In this document: positions 1-5,175 of the stretch, piece after piece
How positions within the stretch are numbered: the stretch's first letter is position 1
Layout of the letters: each line of letters starts with the position of its first letter
Assembly (NCBI GenBank): GCA_017303735.1
Contig: JAFLCF010000109.1
Span: 9,736-14,910, forward strand
Origin: Anaerolineae bacterium
GTDB taxonomy: Bacteria; Chloroflexota; Anaerolineae; Anaerolineales; Villigracilaceae
DNA length: 5,175 nt
Reading direction: 5' to 3'
Translations under genes and position numbers: made by a program
The notes under the pieces: model-generated
What the model was told of the DNA's origin: nothing
Database searches by the model: none
What the model saw: the letters and a program-made list of their open reading frames with translations, nothing else

Positions 1-8
1 CTTTAGAT

Positions 9-78
9 TGTCATGCTGAGTGAAACGAAGCATCTCTAAGATTATCCCAGAGACCCTTCGCTTTCGCTCAGGGTGACA
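9..78. repeat. Imperfect intergenic palindrome (mobile-repeat style), 29/30-nt arms
   Basis: The left arm (9-37) begins TGTCATGCTGAG and the right arm (49-78) ends CTCAGGGTGACA. Aligning the left arm to the reverse complement of the right gives 24 Watson-Crick pairs out of 29, with one single-base bulge, around an 11-nt loop (38-48). The differences fall in two internal dinucleotides, one single position and the bulge, while the ends and core are kept, as in dispersed palindromic repeats. It has no T-run after it, so it is not a typical intrinsic terminator. It lies just upstream of the lipoprotein ribosome binding site. From memory, similar elements are scattered between genes of Anaerolineae; that is recollection, not a search result. 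It could be a REP/MITE-like element or the 3' hairpin of an upstream gene outside the window. Confidence 0.75.
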
Positions 79-91
79 TCATCAAATTATT

Positions 92-95
92 GGAG
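92..95 (+). promoter_or_regulatory. Ribosome binding site of the lipoprotein gene
   Basis: GGAG at 92-95 lies 7 bases before the ATG at 103, a normal Shine-Dalgarno spacing. It decides the start. The reading frame stays open upstream to a GTG at 73, but that codon lies inside the right arm of the palindrome, has no purine-rich site at the right distance, and would put ten polar and aromatic residues ahead of a textbook lipoprotein signal peptide. Confidence 0.8.
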
Positions 96-102
96 ATATA
101 AA

Positions 103-1239
103 ATGAAATCTTTCCTTCGAACCCTTTTATTAACCTTGACCCTCACTGCCCTCCTCACCGCTTGCGGACTGCCCACCGGCACGGCTGACCCGAATGTTGT
201 CAACACCGCTATTGCTGGAACACAACAATCCACCGCTTTGGCGCAAGCCACGGTCAATGCCACGGTGTTGACCGCCATGCCTGCCACGCCTACGCCGGGT
301 CCCACCGTTGAGTATGTGACGCTTACCGAAGAAGAACTTGCCGCACTGATCGACGAGGCTGTGGCAGAGGCAATTGCGGCAACGGAACAAACCACCACTG
401 CTGTCTACTACACTACCACGGATGATGCGATGACGACTGAAGAAGTGGTGTATGTGTATGACTATTATTACTATGCTGATTATTATGTGGAATATGCCGA
501 AGACCTAATTGAAGAATACTATGCCCTGTATTCTGATCTGGCATACGAAATGATCGCAGAGCTGAACGCTATTGAATCCGAATTGAATCAGATGAACGAG
601 ACGCTCAGTTCGATTGACTCTTCGTTACAGCAGATTTCATCCACACTGGAGCAGGGGCTTGCTCTCGCCGAAGAGACCATCACCCAGCTTGAAACTGCCG
701 CGCAAACGGCTCAGACTAATGCGCAGGAGTTGAAGACTCAAGCGCAGGATATGAAATCCGTCTTACAGGCAGACCAGCAGAATCGCTTGAATCAGATCTC
801 ACAAATTCAACCGAATAACATTCCCACTGATAAATTGTCTGCATTGCAAACGGCTTTTTCCTTTGTAGATTTTGCAAATCAGGCGCTGAGTGACAACAAA
901 CTTTCTCGCGATGAGTTGACCAACTTGATGCAGCTCGGCAAGAATGCTCAGGCAGGTTTTCAACAATTTGGCGGCGCAGATGGACTCGGACCCGATATGA
1001 CCCAATTTACAGGTAAGTTTGACGAGATCGGTCAACAATTCGCACGCGGCGAGATCAACCGCGGACATGAAAACCTAGGTGGGTTTGAAGCCTCGCTAGG
1101 CACTCGCCCCGATTTTAGTGGAGCGGGCGGTAGCGGACCCAACCTGCCTGGTGGGGGAGGCGGTCTCCCAGGCGGCGGCGGGGCTGGACCGGGTGGTGGT
1201 CTCCCTGGTGGATCTGGCGGCGTTGGACCGAATCCATAA
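103..1239 (+). CDS. Predicted lipoprotein with Tyr-rich segment, coiled coil and Gly/Pro tail; function unknown
   Basis: I do not recognise the family. The 378-residue product (ATG at 103) starts with a lipoprotein signal peptide: Lys2/Arg6, a Leu/Thr hydrophobic stretch, then the lipobox LTAC with Cys21 as the predicted lipidated residue. It should therefore be exported and membrane-anchored. An Ala/Thr-rich region and a Pro/Thr linker (about 60-67) follow, then an acidic Ala-rich helix (about 75-95). Residues 101-150 contain 15 tyrosines, including YYYY at 121-124. Residues 154-182 carry hydrophobic residues at perfect 3-4 spacing (L154, I157, L161, M164, L168, I171, L175, I178, L182), a strong coiled-coil signature; Gln/Ala-rich helix continues to about 230. 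Residues 264-272 (DNKLSRDEL) resemble the second half of an EF-hand loop. From about 340 the chain is Gly/Pro-rich with three LPGG units. The gene ends in tandem stops TAA TGA. It could be a surface structural or adhesion protein, but nothing proves this. No neighbour on the same strand gives context. Confidence 0.9.
   Translation: MKSFLRTLLLTLTLTALLTACGLPTGTADPNVVNTAIAGTQQSTALAQATVNATVLTAMPATPTPGPTVEYVTLTEEELAALIDEAVAEAIAATEQTTTAVYYTTTDDAMTTEEVVYVYDYYYYADYYVEYAEDLIEEYYALYSDLAYEMIAELNAIESELNQMNETLSSIDSSLQQISSTLEQGLALAEETITQLETAAQTAQTNAQELKTQAQDMKSVLQADQQNRLNQISQIQPNNIPTDKLSALQTAFSFVDFANQALSDNKLSRDELTNLMQLGKNAQAGFQQFGGADGLGPDMTQFTGKFDEIGQQFARGEINRGHENLGGFEASLGTRPDFSGAGGSGPNLPGGGGGLPGGGGAGPGGGLPGGSGGVGPNP
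1159..1211 (+). repeat. Short internal direct repeat in the Gly/Pro-tail coding region
   Basis: Two 17-bp copies of the pattern GGYGGTCTCCCWGGYGG lie at 1159-1175 and 1195-1211, differing at three positions. Each encodes a Gly-Gly-Leu-Pro-Gly-Gly core of the lipoprotein tail. The differences fall at third codon positions, which suggests an old duplication kept under selection at the protein level, or convergent Gly/Pro codon use. Confidence 0.5.
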
Positions 1240-1243
1240 TGAT

Positions 1244-1283
1244 AAAAAGGACTGACTTGGGCAAACCCGAGTCAGTCCTTTTT
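1244..1283. terminator. Bidirectional intrinsic terminator between convergent genes
   Basis: The sequence reads AAAAAGGACTGACTTGGG, loop CAAA, then the complement ending in CCTTTTT. Arms 1244-1261 and 1266-1283 pair over 18 positions with a single T-G wobble (1258/1269). Five A's lead into the stem and five T's close it, so either strand yields a stable hairpin followed by a U-run. It begins 4 bases after the lipoprotein stop codon and lies 66 bases beyond the Nudix stop, so it can serve both the plus-strand gene and the minus-strand exporter/Nudix train. Confidence 0.93.
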
Positions 1284-1349
1284 AGAATGCGGTCTATAAA
1301 TTTGCGCGCGTTTTGATTTAATACCCCTCTCTTTGCGCAAATAAGGAAG

Positions 1350-1874
1350 CTAGTTTTTTGTTTTCCTGAGCGATTTCTGAATATATTCAAGTGCAAAAAT
1401 TTCACGTTGTAACCATTCTGGAGGTTTGTTCAGAGAAAGTAGTTGCTTGTTGGTTTTAATCGCGTCTTTTATATCTATCCAGACTGGTTGAAAGCCGAGA
1501 TCCTTTTCGTATTCGTCCAGATTCTGGTTAATAAACCCATCCTCAACCCTGCAAAAATAGTATGTAGAAGTCATCTTAAAAAGATCGTATCCTGTATTCG
1601 TGGTGTTGTCGTATTCAATGATCGTGCCTAGTTCACCGTCTATACCAATGAGGGTTGCACCACATTCTTCCAACAGTTCGCGAGCCAGTGCATCTACATG
1701 AGGCTCACCCATGTTTACTCCACCGCCGGGAAATTTGTAGTCGCCAACACTGGAAGAATAGACCATTAGCAATTCATTCCTCCGAAAAATGACAGCACGG
1801 ACTGCGGCGCGATGAAAGATTTTGCCACGAACTTGAAGTCCTTTTGTTCGATAAATTTCAGCAAGGACTTTCAT
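1350..1874 (-). CDS. Nudix hydrolase
   Basis: This 174-residue protein should hydrolyse a nucleoside diphosphate linked to another group (NTP, ADP-ribose-like or similar) in the cytoplasm. The substrate cannot be read from the sequence. The Nudix box GX5EX7REUXEEXGU is complete at residues 51-73: G51, E57, R65, E66, E69, E70 and G72, with C71 and A73 at variable places. The metal-binding glutamates are intact. The strand before it (HRAAVRAVIFRRNELLMV, 21-38) and FPGGG at 48-52 fit the fold, and the length is normal. The start is well fixed: in-frame upstream of the ATG come the stops TAG TGA, the TAG being the MFS stop itself, so no earlier start exists. The gene starts 9 bases after the MFS gene without a clear Shine-Dalgarno site, suggesting translational coupling in one operon. 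GC is about 42% (202 of 480 bases over 1381-1860), below its neighbours. Confidence 0.95.
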   Translation of the reverse strand: MKVLAEIYRTKGLQVRGKIFHRAAVRAVIFRRNELLMVYSSSVGDYKFPGGGVNMGEPHVDALARELLEECGATLIGIDGELGTIIEYDNTTNTGYDLFKMTSTYYFCRVEDGFINQNLDEYEKDLGFQPVWIDIKDAIKTNKQLLSLNKPPEWLQREIFALEYIQKSLRKTKN

Positions 1875-1883
1875 AGATAGTCA

Positions 1884-3221
1884 CTAATTCTTTATCACCC
1901 TCGGTGCAAAGAGGAACAATGCCAACAAGATCGCTCCACCCACAAAGAACGGCACGGGCGGACCAAACCATTGAAACAATGCGCCGTAGAAAAGGGGAGC
2001 GATGGCATTTGCTGCGCTGTATGCCGCAGAAGATAAGCCCAACATGCCGCCTACTTCGCTTTTGTCAGATGCTTTGGTAATTAACGAGTTCACTGCGGGT
2101 TGAAGAGTCCCACCGCCCAATGCGGCTGGAATGCTGGCGATCATTAACCAAACGATGCCGAACCAACCGCGTGCTGACTCATCCGGCAGGTTTACGTTGA
2201 TGCTTTGGAGCGACACACGGAACTCACCCTGCCCGGCGAGGCTTTCGAGGACGCGAGCTTCGTCGTACCAGGGAACAGGCACGGGCGGAGTCAGAGCCGT
2301 GCCGATCAAGCCAATGGCTAAGGTGCCGATGCCCATCAACGCCAGCCAGCGGTCGCCTTTCAAACGAGACCAACGCCCGATCAAGCCGCCTTGGATGACG
2401 ATGATGAGAATGCCCGCTAGCATGAACAAACCCGAGGTATCGCGCGCATCCATGCCGAGTTGGTTGAGGGTGAACAATGAAAAGAGTTGTTCATAACCGC
2501 CAAAGGCAACTTGATAGAAGAACATCACAACGACGAGGAACATGATGGTGGGGCGATGTGCCATGGCTTCGCGTAAATTACTGAACGAGAACGGACGGCG
2601 CTTGCGCGAGGCTTCTGGGTTGGCAGCATCGGCTACGGTTTCTTTGAACCAGAAGGTGGTTAATAAAATAGAAGTGAGTGAGAACAGTGCGGCTGTCCAC
2701 GCCACGTATTGATAGTTTTGCCCCGAAGATGCCAGCACGATGAAAGCCAGAATGGGTCCGAGCACAAAGCCGACACCGAATGCCGCGCCGACAAGTCCCA
2801 GCCCTTGGGTGCGCGTCTTTTCATTGGTGCTATCGGCGATGGCGGCTTGCGCCGTGGAGATGTTCGCGCCAGATAAACCGTCGATGATGCGCGAGACGAA
2901 CAATAAGAACATGTTGTTGGCAAAGCCGAGCATGATGAAGCCGATCAACGTCCCGATTTGGCTGACGACGAGAACGGGTTTGCGTCCAAAGCGGTCGGAG
3001 AGTCTGCCGAGGATCGGCGCGCCGATGAACTGCATCAGCGGGTAGGCGGCTTGCAGAATACCGACCACGATCGGTTCCGCGCCGAAGCGGGCGGCATAGA
3101 GCGGCAACAAAGGAATAATAATAGAAAGTCCCATCAAGTCTACGAGTACGATGACGAGGATGGGCAGGATGCGTTTGAAATCAAGTTTTTCTTCGGAGGG
3201 CGTTTGAGTTGTTTCGGTCAT
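1884..3221 (-). CDS. MFS drug-efflux-type transporter, DHA1 / TetA-like
   Basis: This 445-residue, 12-TM major facilitator most likely exports a drug or metabolite by proton antiport; the substrate is unknown. Visible motifs are the TM1 motif DLMGLSIIIPLLP (28-40), motif A GRLSDRFGRK (72-81) in the TM2-TM3 loop, a motif-B-like arginine R111 in TM4, and the antiporter motif C in TM5 (G142 to P156, ending in GFVLGP). Motif C is typical of H+-coupled exporters of the Tet/DHA1 group. Approximate TMs are 18-40, 50-71, 83-102, 105-127, 138-163, 172-193, 225-247, 262-283, 291-311, 353-376, 390-412 and 420-441, with a basic cytoplasmic loop near 194-224. The TM9-TM10 loop (312-352) is unusually long and faces outside. 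ATG at 3221 is supported by a short polar N-terminus before TM1, but no Shine-Dalgarno site is visible. It lies between the ABC exporter gene upstream and the Nudix gene downstream, all on the same strand, and ends with tandem stops TAG TGA. Calling it a tetracycline pump specifically would go beyond the evidence. Confidence 0.93.
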   Translation of the reverse strand: MTETTQTPSEEKLDFKRILPILVIVLVDLMGLSIIIPLLPLYAARFGAEPIVVGILQAAYPLMQFIGAPILGRLSDRFGRKPVLVVSQIGTLIGFIMLGFANNMFLLFVSRIIDGLSGANISTAQAAIADSTNEKTRTQGLGLVGAAFGVGFVLGPILAFIVLASSGQNYQYVAWTAALFSLTSILLTTFWFKETVADAANPEASRKRRPFSFSNLREAMAHRPTIMFLVVVMFFYQVAFGGYEQLFSLFTLNQLGMDARDTSGLFMLAGILIIVIQGGLIGRWSRLKGDRWLALMGIGTLAIGLIGTALTPPVPVPWYDEARVLESLAGQGEFRVSLQSINVNLPDESARGWFGIVWLMIASIPAALGGGTLQPAVNSLITKASDKSEVGGMLGLSSAAYSAANAIAPLFYGALFQWFGPPVPFFVGGAILLALFLFAPRVIKN

Positions 3222-3254
3222 GGTTTGTTGAGTGTATCACTGGTGGAAATGAAT

Positions 3255-3311
3255 GACGATAGACGATGGACGATTGACCATAAGATCGTCCACCGTCCAT
3301 CGTCAATGGTC
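3255..3311. repeat. Inverted array of GACGAT-like heptamers in the ABC-MFS gap
   Basis: Four tandem heptamers on the left (GACGATA, GACGATG, GACGATT, GACCATA; 3255-3282) face four reversed ones on the right (GATCGTC, CACCGTC, CATCGTC, AATGGTC; 3284-3311). Arms 3255-3274 and 3285-3304 form a 20-position stem with a 10-nt loop. On the plus strand two positions are A-C mismatches (3261/3298, 3266/3293); on the minus strand, the strand transcribed here, both become G-U pairs. The array ends 3 bases before the ABC stop codon. No T-run follows in the direction of transcription, so it is not a classic terminator. It may protect the 3' end of the upstream message or reduce read-through, or simply be a dispersed heptamer repeat. 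Confidence 0.8.
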
Positions 3312-3314
3312 GGT

Positions 3315-5175
3315 TTATGCCAATGCCGCTTCCAATTCTTCCTGTTTCTTGAACTGGCTCATATACAGGTCGTAATAGAAGCCTTTCTTTTCCAACAGTT
3401 CGGTATGCTTGCCGCGTTCGATGATCTGACCGGCTTTGAGCACAAGGATCTGGTCGGCATTGCGGATGGTGGAAAGGCGATGCGCGATGACAAAGGAGGT
3501 GCGTCCGCTGAGCAATTGGTCGAAGGCTTTTTGGATGAGGCGCTCGGTTCGTGTGTCTACGCTCGAAGTGGCTTCATCCAAAATGAGAATTCTTGGGTCT
3601 GCGAGTGCAGCACGTGCAATGGACAGTAACTGGCGCTGTCCCTGCGAGAGACCAGAACCGCGTTCGCCCAGTACGGTCTGATATTTTTCCGGCAGGCGTT
3701 CAATGAACGAATCAGCATTGGCGAGTTTGATGGCTGCCATCACTTCTTCATCGGTAGCGTCGGGTCTGCCAAAGCGGACATTTTCCATGACGGTGGTGCT
3801 GAAGAGGAAGGTGTCTTGCAAGACGATGCCGACCTGCTTGCGAATGGATTCGGCGGTGACGTCACGTACATCCACGCCATCGATCTTGACGGAGCCTTCG
3901 GTCACATCGTAGAAGCGCGGCAGAAGGTTGATGATGGTGGTCTTGCCTGCGCCTGTGGGACCCACAATCGCAAAGGTCTGACCGGGCTGGGCGGTGAAGG
4001 AGACGCCCTTCAAAACCGGCACGCCATCTTCATATTCATGTGCCACGTTGTCAAACTCTACCAGACCTTTGATCTCGGTCATGGGTTTGGCTTCGGGCTT
4101 ATCGAACACGGCGGGTTTTTCATCCAGAATGGTGAAGATGCGTTCGCCGCCTGCGATGGCGTTTTGGATGTTCGTCCATAAGACAGCGATCTGCTGAATG
4201 GGTTGGTTGAAGCGCTGCACATAGGCAAGGAAGGTGATGACCAAGCCCAATGTGACGGGCGCGCCGCCAAAGTCACCGCCGCGCAGCAGTGCCCAACCGC
4301 CTACACCTACAACAATGCCCAAGGCTACATACGATAAAGCTTCGAGCGCGGGTGCCAATGCGGAGGTGAAAGATATCGCCCGGACGTTCGCGTCGCGGTT
4401 GGCGGCGTTGACTTCTTTGAAGTTCTCGATGTTTTCTTCAGCCCGGTTGAATGCCTGCACTTCGCGCACAGCGGAGATGGTCTCTTGCAATTCCGAGTTG
4501 ACCGAACCGATCTCTTCGCGTGCCACGCGGAAGGCTTTGCGTGCCTGTGCTGAGAAATAGGAAGTGACCCACAACATGAGCGGCGCAATTGCCAGAGAGA
4601 GTAATGCAAAGGGCAAACTGCGTGTGACCATGTTGTACGCTGTCCAACCCAGGAGCAGGATACCGCTGAAGACTTGAACCAGTGCAAACGAGAAGGTCTG
4701 CTCGATGGCGGAGGTGTCGTTGGTGATGCGGCTCATCAAGTCACCGGCTTCGTGCTCGGCGTAGTAACTGAGCGAAAGCTCGTGCAGGTGATGGAACAAG
4801 TCTAGTTTGAGTTCGCGCAGCACGTGTTGACCCGTCCACGACATGGTGAAGAACAAGGTGCCTGTGACGATGGCGCCCAACACGAAGAGGACGATGGTGA
4901 TGAGGATCAATCTCCATAAGCCTGCTACACGTTCTTCGCTGGTGGCGGTGGCGGGGTCGAGAATTTCAAAGTCGCCGAAGTGATACATGCTGGCAATGAT
5001 CTTCTGGGTGCCGGTTAAGGTGGCGGGGTCTGAGATTAGCCAACAGGCAGATGAAGTTTCTTCTGTTGAATCAGTTGCCGGTGCGAAGGAGCCGAAGGCA
5101 CTTCCTCCGCCGGTGGGGACGAGGAAACAGTCTGCGGCTTGCCCGGTCAATTCGGGGGTGGTCACTTGAGTCCAG
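3315..5175 (-). CDS. ABC exporter half-transporter (TM domain fused to ATPase), 5' end beyond the window
   Basis: This is an MsbA/BmrA-type exporter subunit, which pumps a substrate across the inner membrane after dimerising. The frame is open to the window edge (codons TGG ACT CAA precede the GTG at 5165), so the true start and TM1 lie outside. Numbering from that GTG, residues 1-83 are an extracytoplasmic stretch, TM2 is about 84-108, and four more TMs lie near 160-180, 183-204, 265-292 and 302-322. The ATPase domain is complete: A-loop Y378, Walker A GPTGAGKTT (402-410), Q-loop Q450, X-loop GERG (500-503), signature LSQGQ (506-510), Walker B ILILDE with D530 and catalytic E531, D-loop SSVD (534-537) and H-loop H562. 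It is therefore catalytically competent. LSQGQ in place of LSGGQ is common in this subfamily, including the consensus-site half of heterodimeric pumps, so a partner subunit may lie just upstream of the window. The MFS gene follows after 93 bases on the same strand. The substrate is unknown. Confidence 0.95.
   Translation of the reverse strand, partial: WTQVTTPELTGQAADCFLVPTGGGSAFGSFAPATDSTEETSSACWLISDPATLTGTQKIIASMYHFGDFEILDPATATSEERVAGLWRLILITIVLFVLGAIVTGTLFFTMSWTGQHVLRELKLDLFHHLHELSLSYYAEHEAGDLMSRITNDTSAIEQTFSFALVQVFSGILLLGWTAYNMVTRSLPFALLSLAIAPLMLWVTSYFSAQARKAFRVAREEIGSVNSELQETISAVREVQAFNRAEENIENFKEVNAANRDANVRAISFTSALAPALEALSYVALGIVVGVGGWALLRGGDFGGAPVTLGLVITFLAYVQRFNQPIQQIAVLWTNIQNAIAGGERIFTILDEKPAVFDKPEAKPMTEIKGLVEFDNVAHEYEDGVPVLKGVSFTAQPGQTFAIVGPTGAGKTTIINLLPRFYDVTEGSVKIDGVDVRDVTAESIRKQVGIVLQDTFLFSTTVMENVRFGRPDATDEEVMAAIKLANADSFIERLPEKYQTVLGERGSGLSQGQRQLLSIARAALADPRILILDEATSSVDTRTERLIQKAFDQLLSGRTSFVIAHRLSTIRNADQILVLKAGQIIERGKHTELLEKKGFYYDLYMSQFKKQEELEAALA

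Noticed and set aside
73..102. GTG at 73 as the lipoprotein start, giving ten extra residues
   Set aside because: It lies in the palindrome's right arm, has no ribosome site, and would bury the signal peptide. ATG 103 has GGAG at the right distance.
1332..1341. TTTGCGCAAA palindrome near the Nudix 3' end as an operator
   Set aside because: A single 10-bp palindrome lying downstream of both convergent genes has no promoter to control.
3275..3306. Minus-strand promoter for the MFS gene using TTGACG as a -35 box
   Set aside because: The best -10 candidates downstream (TTATGG at 17 bases, TCTTAT at 15) match the consensus poorly, and TTGACG is part of the heptamer repeat.
3255..3311. CRISPR array or attachment site
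   Set aside because: The units are 7 bases, contiguous and inverted, with no spacers, and no cas or integrase gene is present.
2958..3629. 223-residue plus-strand open frame across the MFS-ABC junction
   Set aside because: It lies antisense to two well-supported genes and the intergenic repeat, with no recognisable domain or ribosome site.
3816..4181. Plus-strand open frames antisense to the ABC ATPase region
   Set aside because: They are composition shadows of a strongly conserved gene; the translations have no domain features.
5163..5165. GTG at 5165 as the true start of the ABC gene
   Set aside because: The frame continues open to the window edge, and the protein from this codon lacks TM1, so the start must lie outside.

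Overview
This window looks like an ordinary piece of bacterial chromosome, probably from the Chloroflexota (Anaerolineae-like). That placement is an inference. It rests on two intergenic palindromic repeats of a style I associate with those genomes (one near TGTCA..CTGAG..GAAGC, one built from GACGAT heptamers), on a Thr/Pro- and Ala-rich lipoprotein, and on the moderate GC content. No rRNA, marker gene or database search supports it. I see no tRNA, rRNA, CRISPR array, insertion sequence or integrase.

Layout. Positions 1-102 hold a 70-base imperfect palindrome (9-78) followed by a clear ribosome binding site. On the plus strand, 103-1239 encodes a 378-residue lipoprotein of unknown function. 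It has a lipobox, a strikingly tyrosine-rich segment, a regular heptad coiled coil and a Gly/Pro tail. A strong hairpin with an A-run before it and a T-run after it (1244-1283) lies in the convergent gap and can end transcription from both sides. The rest is a minus-strand gene train, read right to left: an ABC exporter subunit whose 5' end is cut by the window edge (5175-3315), a 93-base gap holding an inverted array of GACGAT-like heptamers, a 12-TM DHA1/Tet-like MFS efflux protein (3221-1884), and a Nudix hydrolase (1874-1350) that begins 9 bases after the MFS stop.

How the genes may work together. The ABC exporter and the MFS antiporter are both predicted exporters, one ATP-driven and one probably proton-driven. 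The Nudix enzyme may share a transcript with them as a housecleaning or nucleotide-derivative hydrolase. Nothing in the sequence identifies a substrate. The Nudix gene is clearly lower in GC (about 42% by hand count) than the exporter genes (about 58% in two sampled MFS lines), so it may have arrived separately. Both exporters carry extra extracytoplasmic sequence: at least about 80 residues before TM2 in the ABC protein and about 40 residues between TM9 and TM10 in the MFS protein.

I did not find a convincing undescribed multi-gene system. The least explained items are the Tyr-rich coiled-coil lipoprotein and the two palindromic repeats.
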